Source: Bdellovibrionales bacterium (lineage in GTDB: Bacteria; Bdellovibrionota; Bdellovibrionia; Bdellovibrionales; Bdellovibrionaceae). From it: a stretch of DNA of 32,594 nucleotides. Position 1 is the first letter of the stretch, and every line of letters begins with the position of its first letter. The notes below the pieces were generated by a model, which did not search any database, was not told the DNA's origin, and saw only the letters and a program-made list of their open reading frames with translations. The translations under genes were made by a program, and so were the position numbers. The stretch lies in contig SXSU01000077.1 in the NCBI GenBank assembly GCA_005793345.1, positions 1-32,594 on the forward strand. The letters are read 5' to 3'. Shown here in pieces: positions 7,699-15,578 of the stretch.

Positions 7699-8280
7699 TT
7701 AATTCTCCTTAATTTTTTTTCTAAAAACTTTTTTAATTTTTTTATAACTATCTTCTAAACTTTCGACAATAACCTTTGTGTCGGCAATAAGTGGAAAAAA
7801 ATTAACATCCCCCTGCCAACGTGGAATCACGTGAATATGAAGATGTTCTGGTATTCCCGCACCCGCAACAGCACCATGGTTTAATCCCATATTTACACCT
7901 GCACAGGAATAAACTTCATAAATCACTTCAATTGTTAATCGAACCAAGTTCATGAGGTCTGTGTATTCTTTTTTTGAAAAATCCCAAATGTTTGCTTTGT
8001 GTTTTTTTGGTATAACTAAAACATGGCCATTATTATAAGGAAATTTATTTAAAACAACCATTGAGTAAGTCGTCTGATAAACACATAGCGTATCTAACTT
8101 AGGATTTTTTAGTGCGGCTTTACAGAACACACACCCATCCTCTTTTATCAATCGACGAATGTAGCGAAGACGTTCTGGTCGAATAAAAATATCTCGTTCT
8201 TGGGGCCACAAATCATTTAAAGAAATTTGATCCCCCAAAGTTTTAGATTTAGAAATAATTTTATTTTTATTATTCAACAT
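7699..8280 (-). CDS. HIT family nucleotide hydrolase (Ap4A-type)
   Basis: HIT proteins hydrolyse or phosphorolyse nucleotide phosphoanhydrides such as diadenosine polyphosphates. The histidine triad HLHIHV is intact near the C-terminus, preceded by GLNHGAVAGAGIPEH, and a CVFC pair in the N-terminal half plus FPYNNGHVLVIPKKH match the Ap4A-phosphorylase-like branch with a structural zinc site. From ATG 8280 the product is 193 residues. A GTG at 8292 would add four residues; ATG is preferred because AGGTG lies nine bases upstream of it while the GTG has no ribosome binding site. The gene overlaps the end of sppA by 11 bases and is followed 1 base later by the rhomboid gene, which indicates translational coupling. 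Confidence 0.9.
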   Translation of the reverse strand: MLNNKNKIISKSKTLGDQISLNDLWPQERDIFIRPERLRYIRRLIKEDGCVFCKAALKNPKLDTLCVYQTTYSMVVLNKFPYNNGHVLVIPKKHKANIWDFSKKEYTDLMNLVRLTIEVIYEVYSCAGVNMGLNHGAVAGAGIPEHLHIHVIPRWQGDVNFFPLIADTKVIVESLEDSYKKIKKVFRKKIKEN

Positions 8281-9241
8281 CGTCCCAAACACCTGGCATT
8301 AAAAATAAAGGTCTATTAAGCATATTGGTTCTAAGAACTGTTGATATTTTTTTTGAAATTATTTTACTTGCAATTCCACTTACCGCTTCTTCTTCAGCAT
8401 CATCACCCGTCATAATTTTTTCTAAAAAACTGGGCTGTTTTTTAGGAGACTCAAAGAGTTCGTAATCACCTTCTTTTAAATTTGCAAGTTGAGCTAATAT
8501 TTTAACTGCATCATCTTGAGATCCAACGGCATCTGCAAATCCCAATTCAACAGCTTGGGCTCCACTCATAATTCGACCATCAGCATATTTATTTAAAGTT
8601 TCATCGTCAATTTTACGTCCTTCTTTTACAGCTTCACGAAATTGTTTATATGTATCGTTTACCATACTTTGAAAGTATTCTCTTTCATCTTCACGCATGG
8701 CACGGTATTCAGAACCTGAATCTTTAAATTTACCAGAAGTTATTGTGTACCTGGAAACTTTTGCCCAATCATAAAGTTTCTCTAAGTTAGCAAACTCCAT
8801 AATGACTCCTATAGATCCAATTAAACAACCTTTGGTGACCACAATTTTATCGGAAGCCATAGATACGTAATAACCTCCACTCGCATTCAAACTTGGAGAG
8901 TAGACCACTATTGGCTTTTTTGTTTTTTCTTTAAATTGAGCGAGTGCTCGATAAATTTCCTCAGCAGGCCCTACAGCACCACCAGGAGATGTGATTCGTA
9001 CAAGTAATCCTTTTACTTCTTTTTCATCACGGTATTTATTTAATTTTTTTAAAAATTTCTCAGAGTCAAAAATAACTCCTTTTAAATCTAATGCAAGCAC
9101 TGAGTTGTGATGTTTTAATCTAGCAATGGGTTCATTTTCACCAAATTCAATGAACGTAGAAAAAAACATAGTAATTCCAATTAAACCAAAAAATAAAATT
9201 CCTAAAAAAAATAAAACAAACCACGGATTTTTTCGCATCAT
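8270..9241 (-). CDS. sppA: Signal peptide peptidase SppA (S49 family)
   Basis: SppA is a membrane-anchored serine protease that degrades cleaved signal peptides using a Ser-Lys dyad. This is the short (323-residue, single-domain) type, with an N-terminal anchor helix at residues 7-29. ITSPGGAVGPAEEIY forms the oxyanion region, NASGGYYVSMA carries nucleophile Ser121, IGSIGVIME follows, and the general base is Lys171 or Lys173 in TSGKFKDSGS. The start ATG is preceded by GAGG about 12 bases upstream; a second in-frame ATG follows directly and could also be used. It is the first gene of the minus-strand operon with hit, rhomboid, cNMP-zinc-ribbon and MFS-acyltransferase genes, all apparently concerned with the inner membrane. 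Confidence 0.93.
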   Translation of the reverse strand: MMRKNPWFVLFFLGILFFGLIGITMFFSTFIEFGENEPIARLKHHNSVLALDLKGVIFDSEKFLKKLNKYRDEKEVKGLLVRITSPGGAVGPAEEIYRALAQFKEKTKKPIVVYSPSLNASGGYYVSMASDKIVVTKGCLIGSIGVIMEFANLEKLYDWAKVSRYTITSGKFKDSGSEYRAMREDEREYFQSMVNDTYKQFREAVKEGRKIDDETLNKYADGRIMSGAQAVELGFADAVGSQDDAVKILAQLANLKEGDYELFESPKKQPSFLEKIMTGDDAEEEAVSGIASKIISKKISTVLRTNMLNRPLFLMPGVWDDVE

Positions 9242-9258
9242 AAATTATTCACCTCAAA

Positions 9259-9267
9259 TGTTATAAT
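9259..9267 (+). promoter_or_regulatory. Extended -10 element, candidate promoter for rpiB-glyA
   Basis: TGtTATAAT is a perfect extended -10 in the divergent sppA/rpiB intergenic region. No convincing -35 is present, which extended -10 promoters tolerate. Transcription would start near 9274, giving a leader of about 108 bases before rpiB. Confidence 0.4.
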
Positions 9268-9381
9268 TTATCTACTCATGTTTATTGGGAAAAAACAAAC
9301 TAAACAATGACAAGTCGTCCTAATTTTAGATTGTCGCTCTGTCCATAGATTTATTGCAAAGTATCCGTTAGCCTCAGACCC

Positions 9382-9858
9382 ATGTTTAATCAACTTGAAA
9401 AAATAAATATAGCTGCCGACCATGGAGGCTGGGAGTTAAAAGAAAAAATTAAAAATTGGTTAATGAATCATCCCACTTATCAAAATATATTATTGGAAGA
9501 TTTTGGAACCTTTAACGACAGAACATCAGTTGACTACCCCGATTTTGCAGCCCAAGTTTGTAAGGCACTTAAAGCAGACACAAAATCCATCGGAATTTTG
9601 GTTTGTGGTTCCGGACAAGGAATGGCCATGGGAGCAAATAAATTTAATTGGATTCGAGCAGCCTTAGTATGGTCAAAAGAAATTTCAACTCTATCGCGAC
9701 AACACAACAATGCAAATGTTTTATGTTTAGGTGGAAGAGTGATCAACCATGAGCTTGCTTTAGAATGTGTTGAAACCTTTTTATCAACCCCATTTGAGGG
9801 TGGACGTCATGAACAACGAGTTAATAAATTAAAAAGTTTTAAGAATACGGAGTATTAA
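9382..9858 (+). CDS. rpiB: Ribose 5-phosphate isomerase B (RpiB/LacA family)
   Basis: RpiB interconverts ribose 5-phosphate and ribulose 5-phosphate in the non-oxidative pentose phosphate pathway. The 158-residue chain shows AADHGGWELK at residues 11-20, the catalytic-cysteine loop VCGSGQGM (Cys75; CGTGIG in many relatives), GANKFNWIRAAL, and SRQHNNANVLCLGGR with His108 near the phosphate site. The length is typical (about 150). No good ribosome binding site precedes ATG 9382, but the family N-terminus begins close to this point. glyA starts 3 bases after the stop, so the two are almost certainly co-transcribed; this pairing is common in bacteria. Confidence 0.95.
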   Translation: MFNQLEKINIAADHGGWELKEKIKNWLMNHPTYQNILLEDFGTFNDRTSVDYPDFAAQVCKALKADTKSIGILVCGSGQGMAMGANKFNWIRAALVWSKEISTLSRQHNNANVLCLGGRVINHELALECVETFLSTPFEGGRHEQRVNKLKSFKNTEY

Positions 9859-9861
9859 ACT

Positions 9862-11127
9862 ATGAAGTTAGCTGAATTTAAAAATCTTCAACAGATTGAT
9901 CCTACAATTGCCTCGTTAATAGATATGGAGTTTGCTCGACAACAATCTGGTTTAGAGATGATTGCTTCTGAAAATTATACCTCAGCGGCAGTAATAGAAG
10001 CTCAAGGTTCTATTCTTACAAATAAATATGCTGAAGGTTACCCCTCTAAACGATATTATGGTGGCTGTGTGAATGTTGATGCCATTGAGTCTTTAGCAAT
10101 AGAACGGGCTTGTAAACTATTTGGTTCTGAAGCTGCAAATGTTCAGCCCCATTCAGGAAGCCAAGCAAATATGGGTGTGTATTTAGCAGCTTGTCAACCT
10201 GGAGATACTATTTTAGGAATGGATTTATCCCATGGAGGACATTTAACCCATGGTTCACCTGTCAACTTCAGTGGATTGTTATTCAAAGCAACGTCCTACA
10301 AATTAGATTCTGCTACAGAACGTATTAATTATGATCAAATTATGTCTACCGCAAAAGAAGTTAAACCTAAATTGTTAATAGCAGGTTATTCTGCATATCC
10401 TCGACAATTAGATTTTAAAATTTTTAGACAAATTGCCGATGAAGTTGGAGCCCAACTTATGGTAGACATGGCACACTTCGCTGGTTTAGTTGCTACTGGA
10501 GTTCATTCTTCACCTGTTGGAATTGCTGATTATGTGACTTCAACAACCCATAAAACTTTGCGTGGTCCAAGAGGTGGGTTAATTTTAGCAAGTTCAGAAA
10601 AAATTAAAAAAATTAATTCCCGTATATTTCCTGGAATTCAAGGGGGCCCACTTGAACATGTTATAGCAGGTAAAGCCGTGGCCTTTGGTGAAGCACTTCA
10701 ACCTGATTTTAAAACTTATATTGAGCAAGTAGTTAAAAATGCAAAAACACTTGCCCATGCAATTTTAAGTCATGGCTTTGCACTTGTAACTGGCGGTACA
10801 GATAATCACCTCATGCTAATTGATTTGAGTGATAGAAATATCACTGGAAAAGAAGCAGAAGAAGCTCTTGATCTTGCAGGCATCACCGTTAATAAAAACA
10901 CTGTGCCCAACGAAAAAAGGTCTCCATTTGTTACAAGCGGAATTCGTATTGGGACTCCCGCAATTACTTCTCGAGGCATGAAAGAAGAAGAAATGAAACT
11001 TATTGCAGGCTGGATTTGCCAAGCACTAACTGATCACGATAAGACTTCAGTCTTAGAAAAGATTCGCAAAGATGTTGAAGAGTTATGTAAAAAATTTCCT
11101 ATCTACACAGACAGGACTAGAATTTAA
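9862..11127 (+). CDS. glyA: Serine hydroxymethyltransferase
   Basis: GlyA converts serine and tetrahydrofolate into glycine and 5,10-methylenetetrahydrofolate, the main entry of one-carbon units. The 421-residue product matches family length and motifs: [11 protein letters not shown] near 30-40, [15 protein letters not shown] at 54-68, [10 protein letters not shown] around 94-103, and the PLP-binding lysine Lys231 in [13 protein letters not shown]. The C-terminal domain carries the expected [14 protein letters not shown]. It follows rpiB after 3 bases. The next gene on the strand is 80 bases away and may have its own promoter. Confidence 0.97.
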   Translation: MKLAEFKNLQQIDPTIASLIDMEFARQQSGLEMIASENYTSAAVIEAQGSILTNKYAEGYPSKRYYGGCVNVDAIESLAIERACKLFGSEAANVQPHSGSQANMGVYLAACQPGDTILGMDLSHGGHLTHGSPVNFSGLLFKATSYKLDSATERINYDQIMSTAKEVKPKLLIAGYSAYPRQLDFKIFRQIADEVGAQLMVDMAHFAGLVATGVHSSPVGIADYVTSTTHKTLRGPRGGLILASSEKIKKINSRIFPGIQGGPLEHVIAGKAVAFGEALQPDFKTYIEQVVKNAKTLAHAILSHGFALVTGGTDNHLMLIDLSDRNITGKEAEEALDLAGITVNKNTVPNEKRSPFVTSGIRIGTPAITSRGMKEEEMKLIAGWICQALTDHDKTSVLEKIRKDVEELCKKFPIYTDRTRI

Positions 11128-11141
11128 TTTGGTGGGTATAT

Positions 11142-11147
11142 TATAAT
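11142..11147 (+). promoter_or_regulatory. Isolated TATAAT, possible -10 for the M23 lipoprotein gene
   Basis: A perfect TATAAT lies in the 80-base gap between glyA and the peptidase gene. No -35 match is found at 16-18 bases upstream, and such hexamers arise by chance in AT-rich DNA. Confidence 0.25.
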
Positions 11148-11193
11148 AGAATACGGAAAGAATGAGGATGACAATTGATTGTAATAAACAAAA

Positions 11194-11199
11194 AAGGAG
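11194..11199 (+). promoter_or_regulatory. Ribosome binding site AAGGAG that fixes the M23 peptidase start
   Basis: AAGGAG sits 8 bases before ATG 11208. A TTG at 11175 in the same frame would put this site inside the gene and place a charged stretch before the lipoprotein signal, so 11208 is the better start. Confidence 0.8.
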
Positions 11200-11207
11200 A
11201 TGAAAAT

Positions 11208-11795
11208 ATGAAAAATATTATAAATGTTCATTTGTTTAAAATTTTATTTTTATTATTTACATTAACTTTGGGAGCCTGTGCTGGATTTAAAGGACCATCA
11301 TCTTTAAGTTTTTATTCAGACTTTGGTTTTGTAGAACCCCGTGGACTTTTAATGGAAGATCCTATCGCTTATATTGCCCCATTATCACATGATCCTCAAT
11401 TGGACTGGCCAGTCGATAGTGCAAAATTAACCCGTGGTTTTCTTCCCTATGCAAAACCTAGACCCCATCTTGGACTGGATTTAGCCGCACCTCGAGGGAC
11501 TCCTATATTAGCTTCACAAGGGGGAGTTGTTATTTATGCTGGATCAGGTTTTTCTGGTTATGGACGATTTGTTATAATTGAAAATGAAACTGGCTGGGCT
11601 ACTTTTTATGGTCATCTCGATAAAATACTAGTAAAAAACGGTGATCCAATAGCTCAGGGACAAACCATTGGAAAAATGGGAAAAACAGGACGAGCTAGTG
11701 GTAACCATCTGCACTTTGAACTTCGTCAAAATAAAAAGGCAATTGATCCCCTGTCATTCTTACCTCAAGGTAGTTCTTGGGTTAAGAATTTGTAG
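11208..11795 (+). CDS. M23 (LytM) peptidoglycan endopeptidase, lipoprotein
   Basis: The 195-residue product begins with a lipoprotein signal (MKNIINVHLFKILFLLF, lipobox LGAC with Cys24), so it is probably anchored in the envelope. The M23 domain occupies about residues 70-190 and keeps all zinc ligands and catalytic histidines: H87xxxD91 in PHLGLDLAAP, His135 in YGHLDK, and the HLH of NHLHFE (His166, His168). It should therefore be an active endopeptidase cutting peptide cross-links in murein, unlike degenerate LytM activators such as EnvC. There is no LysM domain. The next gene, a hybrid histidine kinase, begins 9 bases after the stop, suggesting co-transcription. Which process it serves (division, growth or lysis of other cells) cannot be read from the sequence. 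Confidence 0.92.
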   Translation: MKNIINVHLFKILFLLFTLTLGACAGFKGPSSLSFYSDFGFVEPRGLLMEDPIAYIAPLSHDPQLDWPVDSAKLTRGFLPYAKPRPHLGLDLAAPRGTPILASQGGVVIYAGSGFSGYGRFVIIENETGWATFYGHLDKILVKNGDPIAQGQTIGKMGKTGRASGNHLHFELRQNKKAIDPLSFLPQGSSWVKNL

Positions 11796-11804
11796 ATTTA
11801 ATTT

Positions 11805-14800
11805 ATGAAACTGACTCTTGCTGACCTAATTAATACAAAAAAAAAACTTAGTGCCAGTCAGTTTTACAATTTAGCTTTAAGCCTCATTCGAAAAATTAAA
11901 TTAATTGATCAAATCAGTCCTGCTGATATTTGTATCGAGAATATAAATATTAATCTGAATGATAAGAAGCCAATTGAACAAGTTGAATTTATCCAACTAA
12001 TAAAAACAGCAGAAAGCATTTCTGATAGTGCTCATAATTTAAAATATACAACAGAAATTTTAAATAAAATCGGAGATGTTCTTCTTAAAATTGGCCAAAA
12101 TCAAACAGAAGAACTTTGTCAAAAACAACACGATCTAAAAGCATTTGCCTTTAAATTGATTTCAACAAATGTGAGAAGTTATTTTTTTACACTTAAAGAC
12201 GTCGAAACTGAACTGATTTCAACTTTTCATAATAAAATAGAAAACCAACTCATTGAAACTAAAAATTCAGAGTATATTGAAGTGATTGAAGATTTACTTT
12301 TTCAACATTCAAGTGAAGACATATCAACCTACCCTTTTTTAATTTCAATTTTTGGAGATCACGGCCAAGGTAAAACTACTCTTATTGAAAATATTAAATC
12401 AAAATTAACAAACAATCCATTTGGCTACCATTGCTTAACAATTAAAAGTCATTTTTATAAATTAAATAAACCCTATTCTTTTTTTCAATTATTATTAAAT
12501 AAAATACTGGATCTTATTTTACAGCAAAATACAGACTTTATAGATTTATGGAAACAAGCTATTTCTATAAAACTTACTGTTCAAGAAAAATATATTTTAA
12601 CTCAAGTTTTTTCTGATCGCTTTGCTTTTTTTTTAAATCTTGGAGAAATCCCATCTCACGAAACTTTAAAAATCACACCAAATACTTTTATAAAACTTTA
12701 TCATAATTTTAATGAACTAATTGATGAGTTTAAACTGATTAATGGCCAACTTTTATTAATCATAGATGATTTTGATGATTTTGACAATGCAAGCATTAAT
12801 TTATTTTTAGAAATCCTAAATGATCCTCACCCTTCTAAACATAAAAATATAATAATTTCAGCAAAAAATAATTTTAAAAATAAAATTATTTTAGCTCCTG
12901 AAATTATCCAATATAATCAAATTGAATTAAAAAATTTGAATATAGAAAATATACTTAATTTGATTTTAATTCAGCTTAATAAAAATAATTGTACTTTAAA
13001 CAGCTTTCAGGACACTACTCTTATTAAGCTTGCTGAATTTATAAAATATTCAACGCTTGGGAATCCCAAACTCACCAAAAAAACAATTTCACATTTAATT
13101 AATAACAAATTTATTCATTTTGACGAAAGTTCATTAAATATTTATTGGTCTGAAGTCGATATCCAAAAAGAATTTCAAAAATACAAAACTCATCTTGAGT
13201 CAAATATAATTAATTTATCCACCAATCAAATTAATATACTAAAAATTATAGTTTTATTTAATTCAAATATCCACAAAGAAAATTTACGGTTTTTGTTTAT
13301 AAGAGAACCATGCTTTGAGAAAGACCTCGAGTATTTGATTTTTTTAAAAATTATCGATTTAGATGAGTCACTTAATTTATATATAAATCATAAGTCTGAA
13401 TTCGAGTTTCAAAACCTTTTGAGTGCTAAAGAAAAAGAAATCCTTACTTTAAAAGTTATTTATACTTTTTTCCAATTTCGAGAAAATTTTCTTTTTACAC
13501 CACATAGTCCTGAACTAATAGATTTTGTAGGTAAAAAATTAAGCAGAAAGTCTCCCCTCAATGAACGAAAAGATTTTGCTTTAATAAAAGCCCAGTATGC
13601 CATAGAAGTTCACTCGTTAAAAATAATGTCGGAGGCATTGGAAGTTTTAAGCCAATCTGAATGGATTAAATTTAATTCTGAGTATAATGTTTTACTTAGA
13701 CAGTTTCACTCATTGTTAGTTGAAAAAAATAATCTTCCACAGATTCAAAATATTTTAAAAAATCAAATGGTACTTAAAAATGAAAAAATAAGGACAATAA
13801 AAAATAACAATTCATTAAATGATCTTTACAAAGAACTACCTGCAGAAAAAGTCTATACTTATCTAAAAAGCCTTGAAACAAACCAAAGTCTTCAAGAAAA
13901 AATTATTAATTTTTTAAAATTCTCAAATGAAAATTTAAATTTTAAAGAAGTAAAATTAATTCTAGAATCAAGTCAAAATAAATTTATCGTATCACAAATT
14001 AAAAAGTTTCTATATGATGAAACTCGTACTTTAGATAATTTTTTTTCTGAATCAATATTTTCTTATATACAACAAATTACAGATCCAATATTTGTTTCCA
14101 CAACAAATAAGGATGAACTTGATCCTGAAGTCTCATCAAAAATATTAATTAAAGATAAGTATTTTATAATAAATGATATTCAAAGTCTATTATTGATTCC
14201 TCTTCACTTTAATGGTTTAAACTTTGGAGCAATTGTATTTGAAAATCTAGTTTTAAATAGTAAAAATATAATATCTGATTTAAAAAATATTGTTGAACGA
14301 TTAAGCCCTTATTTAAAAAACACATCTCTAAATTATCAATTAGAAAAAGAACGAAAAAAAAGAACTTTTTCAGATAAACTTCTGAGTCAAAAAGAACAAG
14401 AACTTAAATCTTCAATTCGAGCATTAGAACTATCACAAAAAACTAAAAATCAATTTTTAGCAAATATGAGCCATGAAATTAAAAATCCACTTAATGCTAT
14501 TCTTGGTCTTACTGAAATCTTAAAAATAAATAATTGTACAGAAAAAGAAAGGTTAGAAAAAATTGAAATTATCTTAAATTCAGGACGTCAATTATTAAGT
14601 TTTCTAAATAATATTTTAAATCTTGCAAAGGCCGAATCAGGCAATTTAACTATTGAAAAATTAAGTTTTAATCCTTTAAAATTGATTACTGATGTTTTTG
14701 ATCTTTATACTGAGCAAGCAATGCAAAAAGGTCTAATTATTGAAACTGAATTTAATGGACCTATTGAAAAAATGTATCTTGGTGATTCTGTTAGGATTTC

Positions 14801-15578
14801 ACAAATTATCTCAAATTTAATGAGTAATGCTATCAAATTTACCAATACAGGGAAAATTTCAATCAGTGCATCTATTTCGTCAAATGATAATATTAATTGG
14901 AATCTTTATTTTACAATTGCCGACTCAGGCATTGGTGTTCTCAAAGAAGACGAATATAAATTATTCCAAAACTTCTCACAACTTGAAAATCATCCCATAA
15001 AAAAACTTGAAGGGACAGGTTTAGGGCTCTCTATTTGCAAACACGTTTGTGAGTTGATGAAAGGCGATATTCAATATCAAGCCAATAAACCTTGTGGATC
15101 AATTTTTAAATTTTATGTCCCATTAGAATTAGATACTGAACCTCTGTTAAAAAAAACAACACTAATAAATGAAGCCTTAGATGTAAATATTCCCATCTTA
15201 ATTATTGAAGATAACCCTGTAAATTGTTTAGTCATATCAAAAATGCTAGAAAATTTAGGATTTAAATATCAAGTTGCATACAATGGTCGCCAAGGATTTG
15301 AAAAAATTAAAACAGAAAATTTTCAAGTCATTTTTATGGATTGTCAAATGCCCGAAATCGATGGATTTGAATGTGCAACATTAATTAGGAATTGGGAAAA
15401 AACTAATATTGCAAAAAGAAATAAACATATCATTATTGCACTAACAGCAAGTAATGAAAACGAAATTATTAAAAAATGTTTTGCAGCAGGAATGAATTAT
15501 CATATCACAAAACCAATTAATTTTACTGAACTTCAAAAAATACTGACTCAGCAGTTTACGCCACCTGTTTTTTATTAA
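11805..15578 (+). CDS. Hybrid histidine kinase with N-terminal P-loop ATPase module
   Basis: This 1257-residue cytoplasmic signalling protein has no membrane helix. Residues 1-170 are unrecognised. A P-loop ATPase follows, with Walker A GDHGQGKTT (about 185-193) and Walker B LLLIIDDFDDFD (about 315-326), then a long helical region resembling STAND-type signal ATPases. A GAF-like region (about 745-848) leads through a coiled coil into HisKA (SHEIKNPLNAIL, His about 891). The HATPase domain has NLMSNAIKF, DSGIGV and GTGLGLSI, and the C-terminal receiver has IIEDNP, a phospho-acceptor Asp in FMDCQMPEIDG (about 1181) and HITKPIN. Proteins with Ser/Thr kinase, STAND, GAF and HK domains are known; the N-terminus here may be a decayed kinase domain, which is inference. 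It follows the M23 gene by 9 bases and overlaps the convergent cheR/cheB fusion by 23 bases. Confidence 0.9.
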   Translation: MKLTLADLINTKKKLSASQFYNLALSLIRKIKLIDQISPADICIENININLNDKKPIEQVEFIQLIKTAESISDSAHNLKYTTEILNKIGDVLLKIGQNQTEELCQKQHDLKAFAFKLISTNVRSYFFTLKDVETELISTFHNKIENQLIETKNSEYIEVIEDLLFQHSSEDISTYPFLISIFGDHGQGKTTLIENIKSKLTNNPFGYHCLTIKSHFYKLNKPYSFFQLLLNKILDLILQQNTDFIDLWKQAISIKLTVQEKYILTQVFSDRFAFFLNLGEIPSHETLKITPNTFIKLYHNFNELIDEFKLINGQLLLIIDDFDDFDNASINLFLEILNDPHPSKHKNIIISAKNNFKNKIILAPEIIQYNQIELKNLNIENILNLILIQLNKNNCTLNSFQDTTLIKLAEFIKYSTLGNPKLTKKTISHLINNKFIHFDESSLNIYWSEVDIQKEFQKYKTHLESNIINLSTNQINILKIIVLFNSNIHKENLRFLFIREPCFEKDLEYLIFLKIIDLDESLNLYINHKSEFEFQNLLSAKEKEILTLKVIYTFFQFRENFLFTPHSPELIDFVGKKLSRKSPLNERKDFALIKAQYAIEVHSLKIMSEALEVLSQSEWIKFNSEYNVLLRQFHSLLVEKNNLPQIQNILKNQMVLKNEKIRTIKNNNSLNDLYKELPAEKVYTYLKSLETNQSLQEKIINFLKFSNENLNFKEVKLILESSQNKFIVSQIKKFLYDETRTLDNFFSESIFSYIQQITDPIFVSTTNKDELDPEVSSKILIKDKYFIINDIQSLLLIPLHFNGLNFGAIVFENLVLNSKNIISDLKNIVERLSPYLKNTSLNYQLEKERKKRTFSDKLLSQKEQELKSSIRALELSQKTKNQFLANMSHEIKNPLNAILGLTEILKINNCTEKERLEKIEIILNSGRQLLSFLNNILNLAKAESGNLTIEKLSFNPLKLITDVFDLYTEQAMQKGLIIETEFNGPIEKMYLGDSVRISQIISNLMSNAIKFTNTGKISISASISSNDNINWNLYFTIADSGIGVLKEDEYKLFQNFSQLENHPIKKLEGTGLGLSICKHVCELMKGDIQYQANKPCGSIFKFYVPLELDTEPLLKKTTLINEALDVNIPILIIEDNPVNCLVISKMLENLGFKYQVAYNGRQGFEKIKTENFQVIFMDCQMPEIDGFECATLIRNWEKTNIAKRNKHIIIALTASNENEIIKKCFAAGMNYHITKPINFTELQKILTQQFTPPVFY

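Noticed and set aside
9278..9348. Two short overlapping frames (10 and 13 codons, joined by ATGA) in the leader before rpiB
   Set aside because: No ribosome binding site and no recognisable leader-peptide signature; such frames are expected by chance.
9268..9381. Possible riboswitch before rpiB-glyA
   Set aside because: No conserved glycine, THF or other riboswitch core and no convincing stem set was found in the leader.
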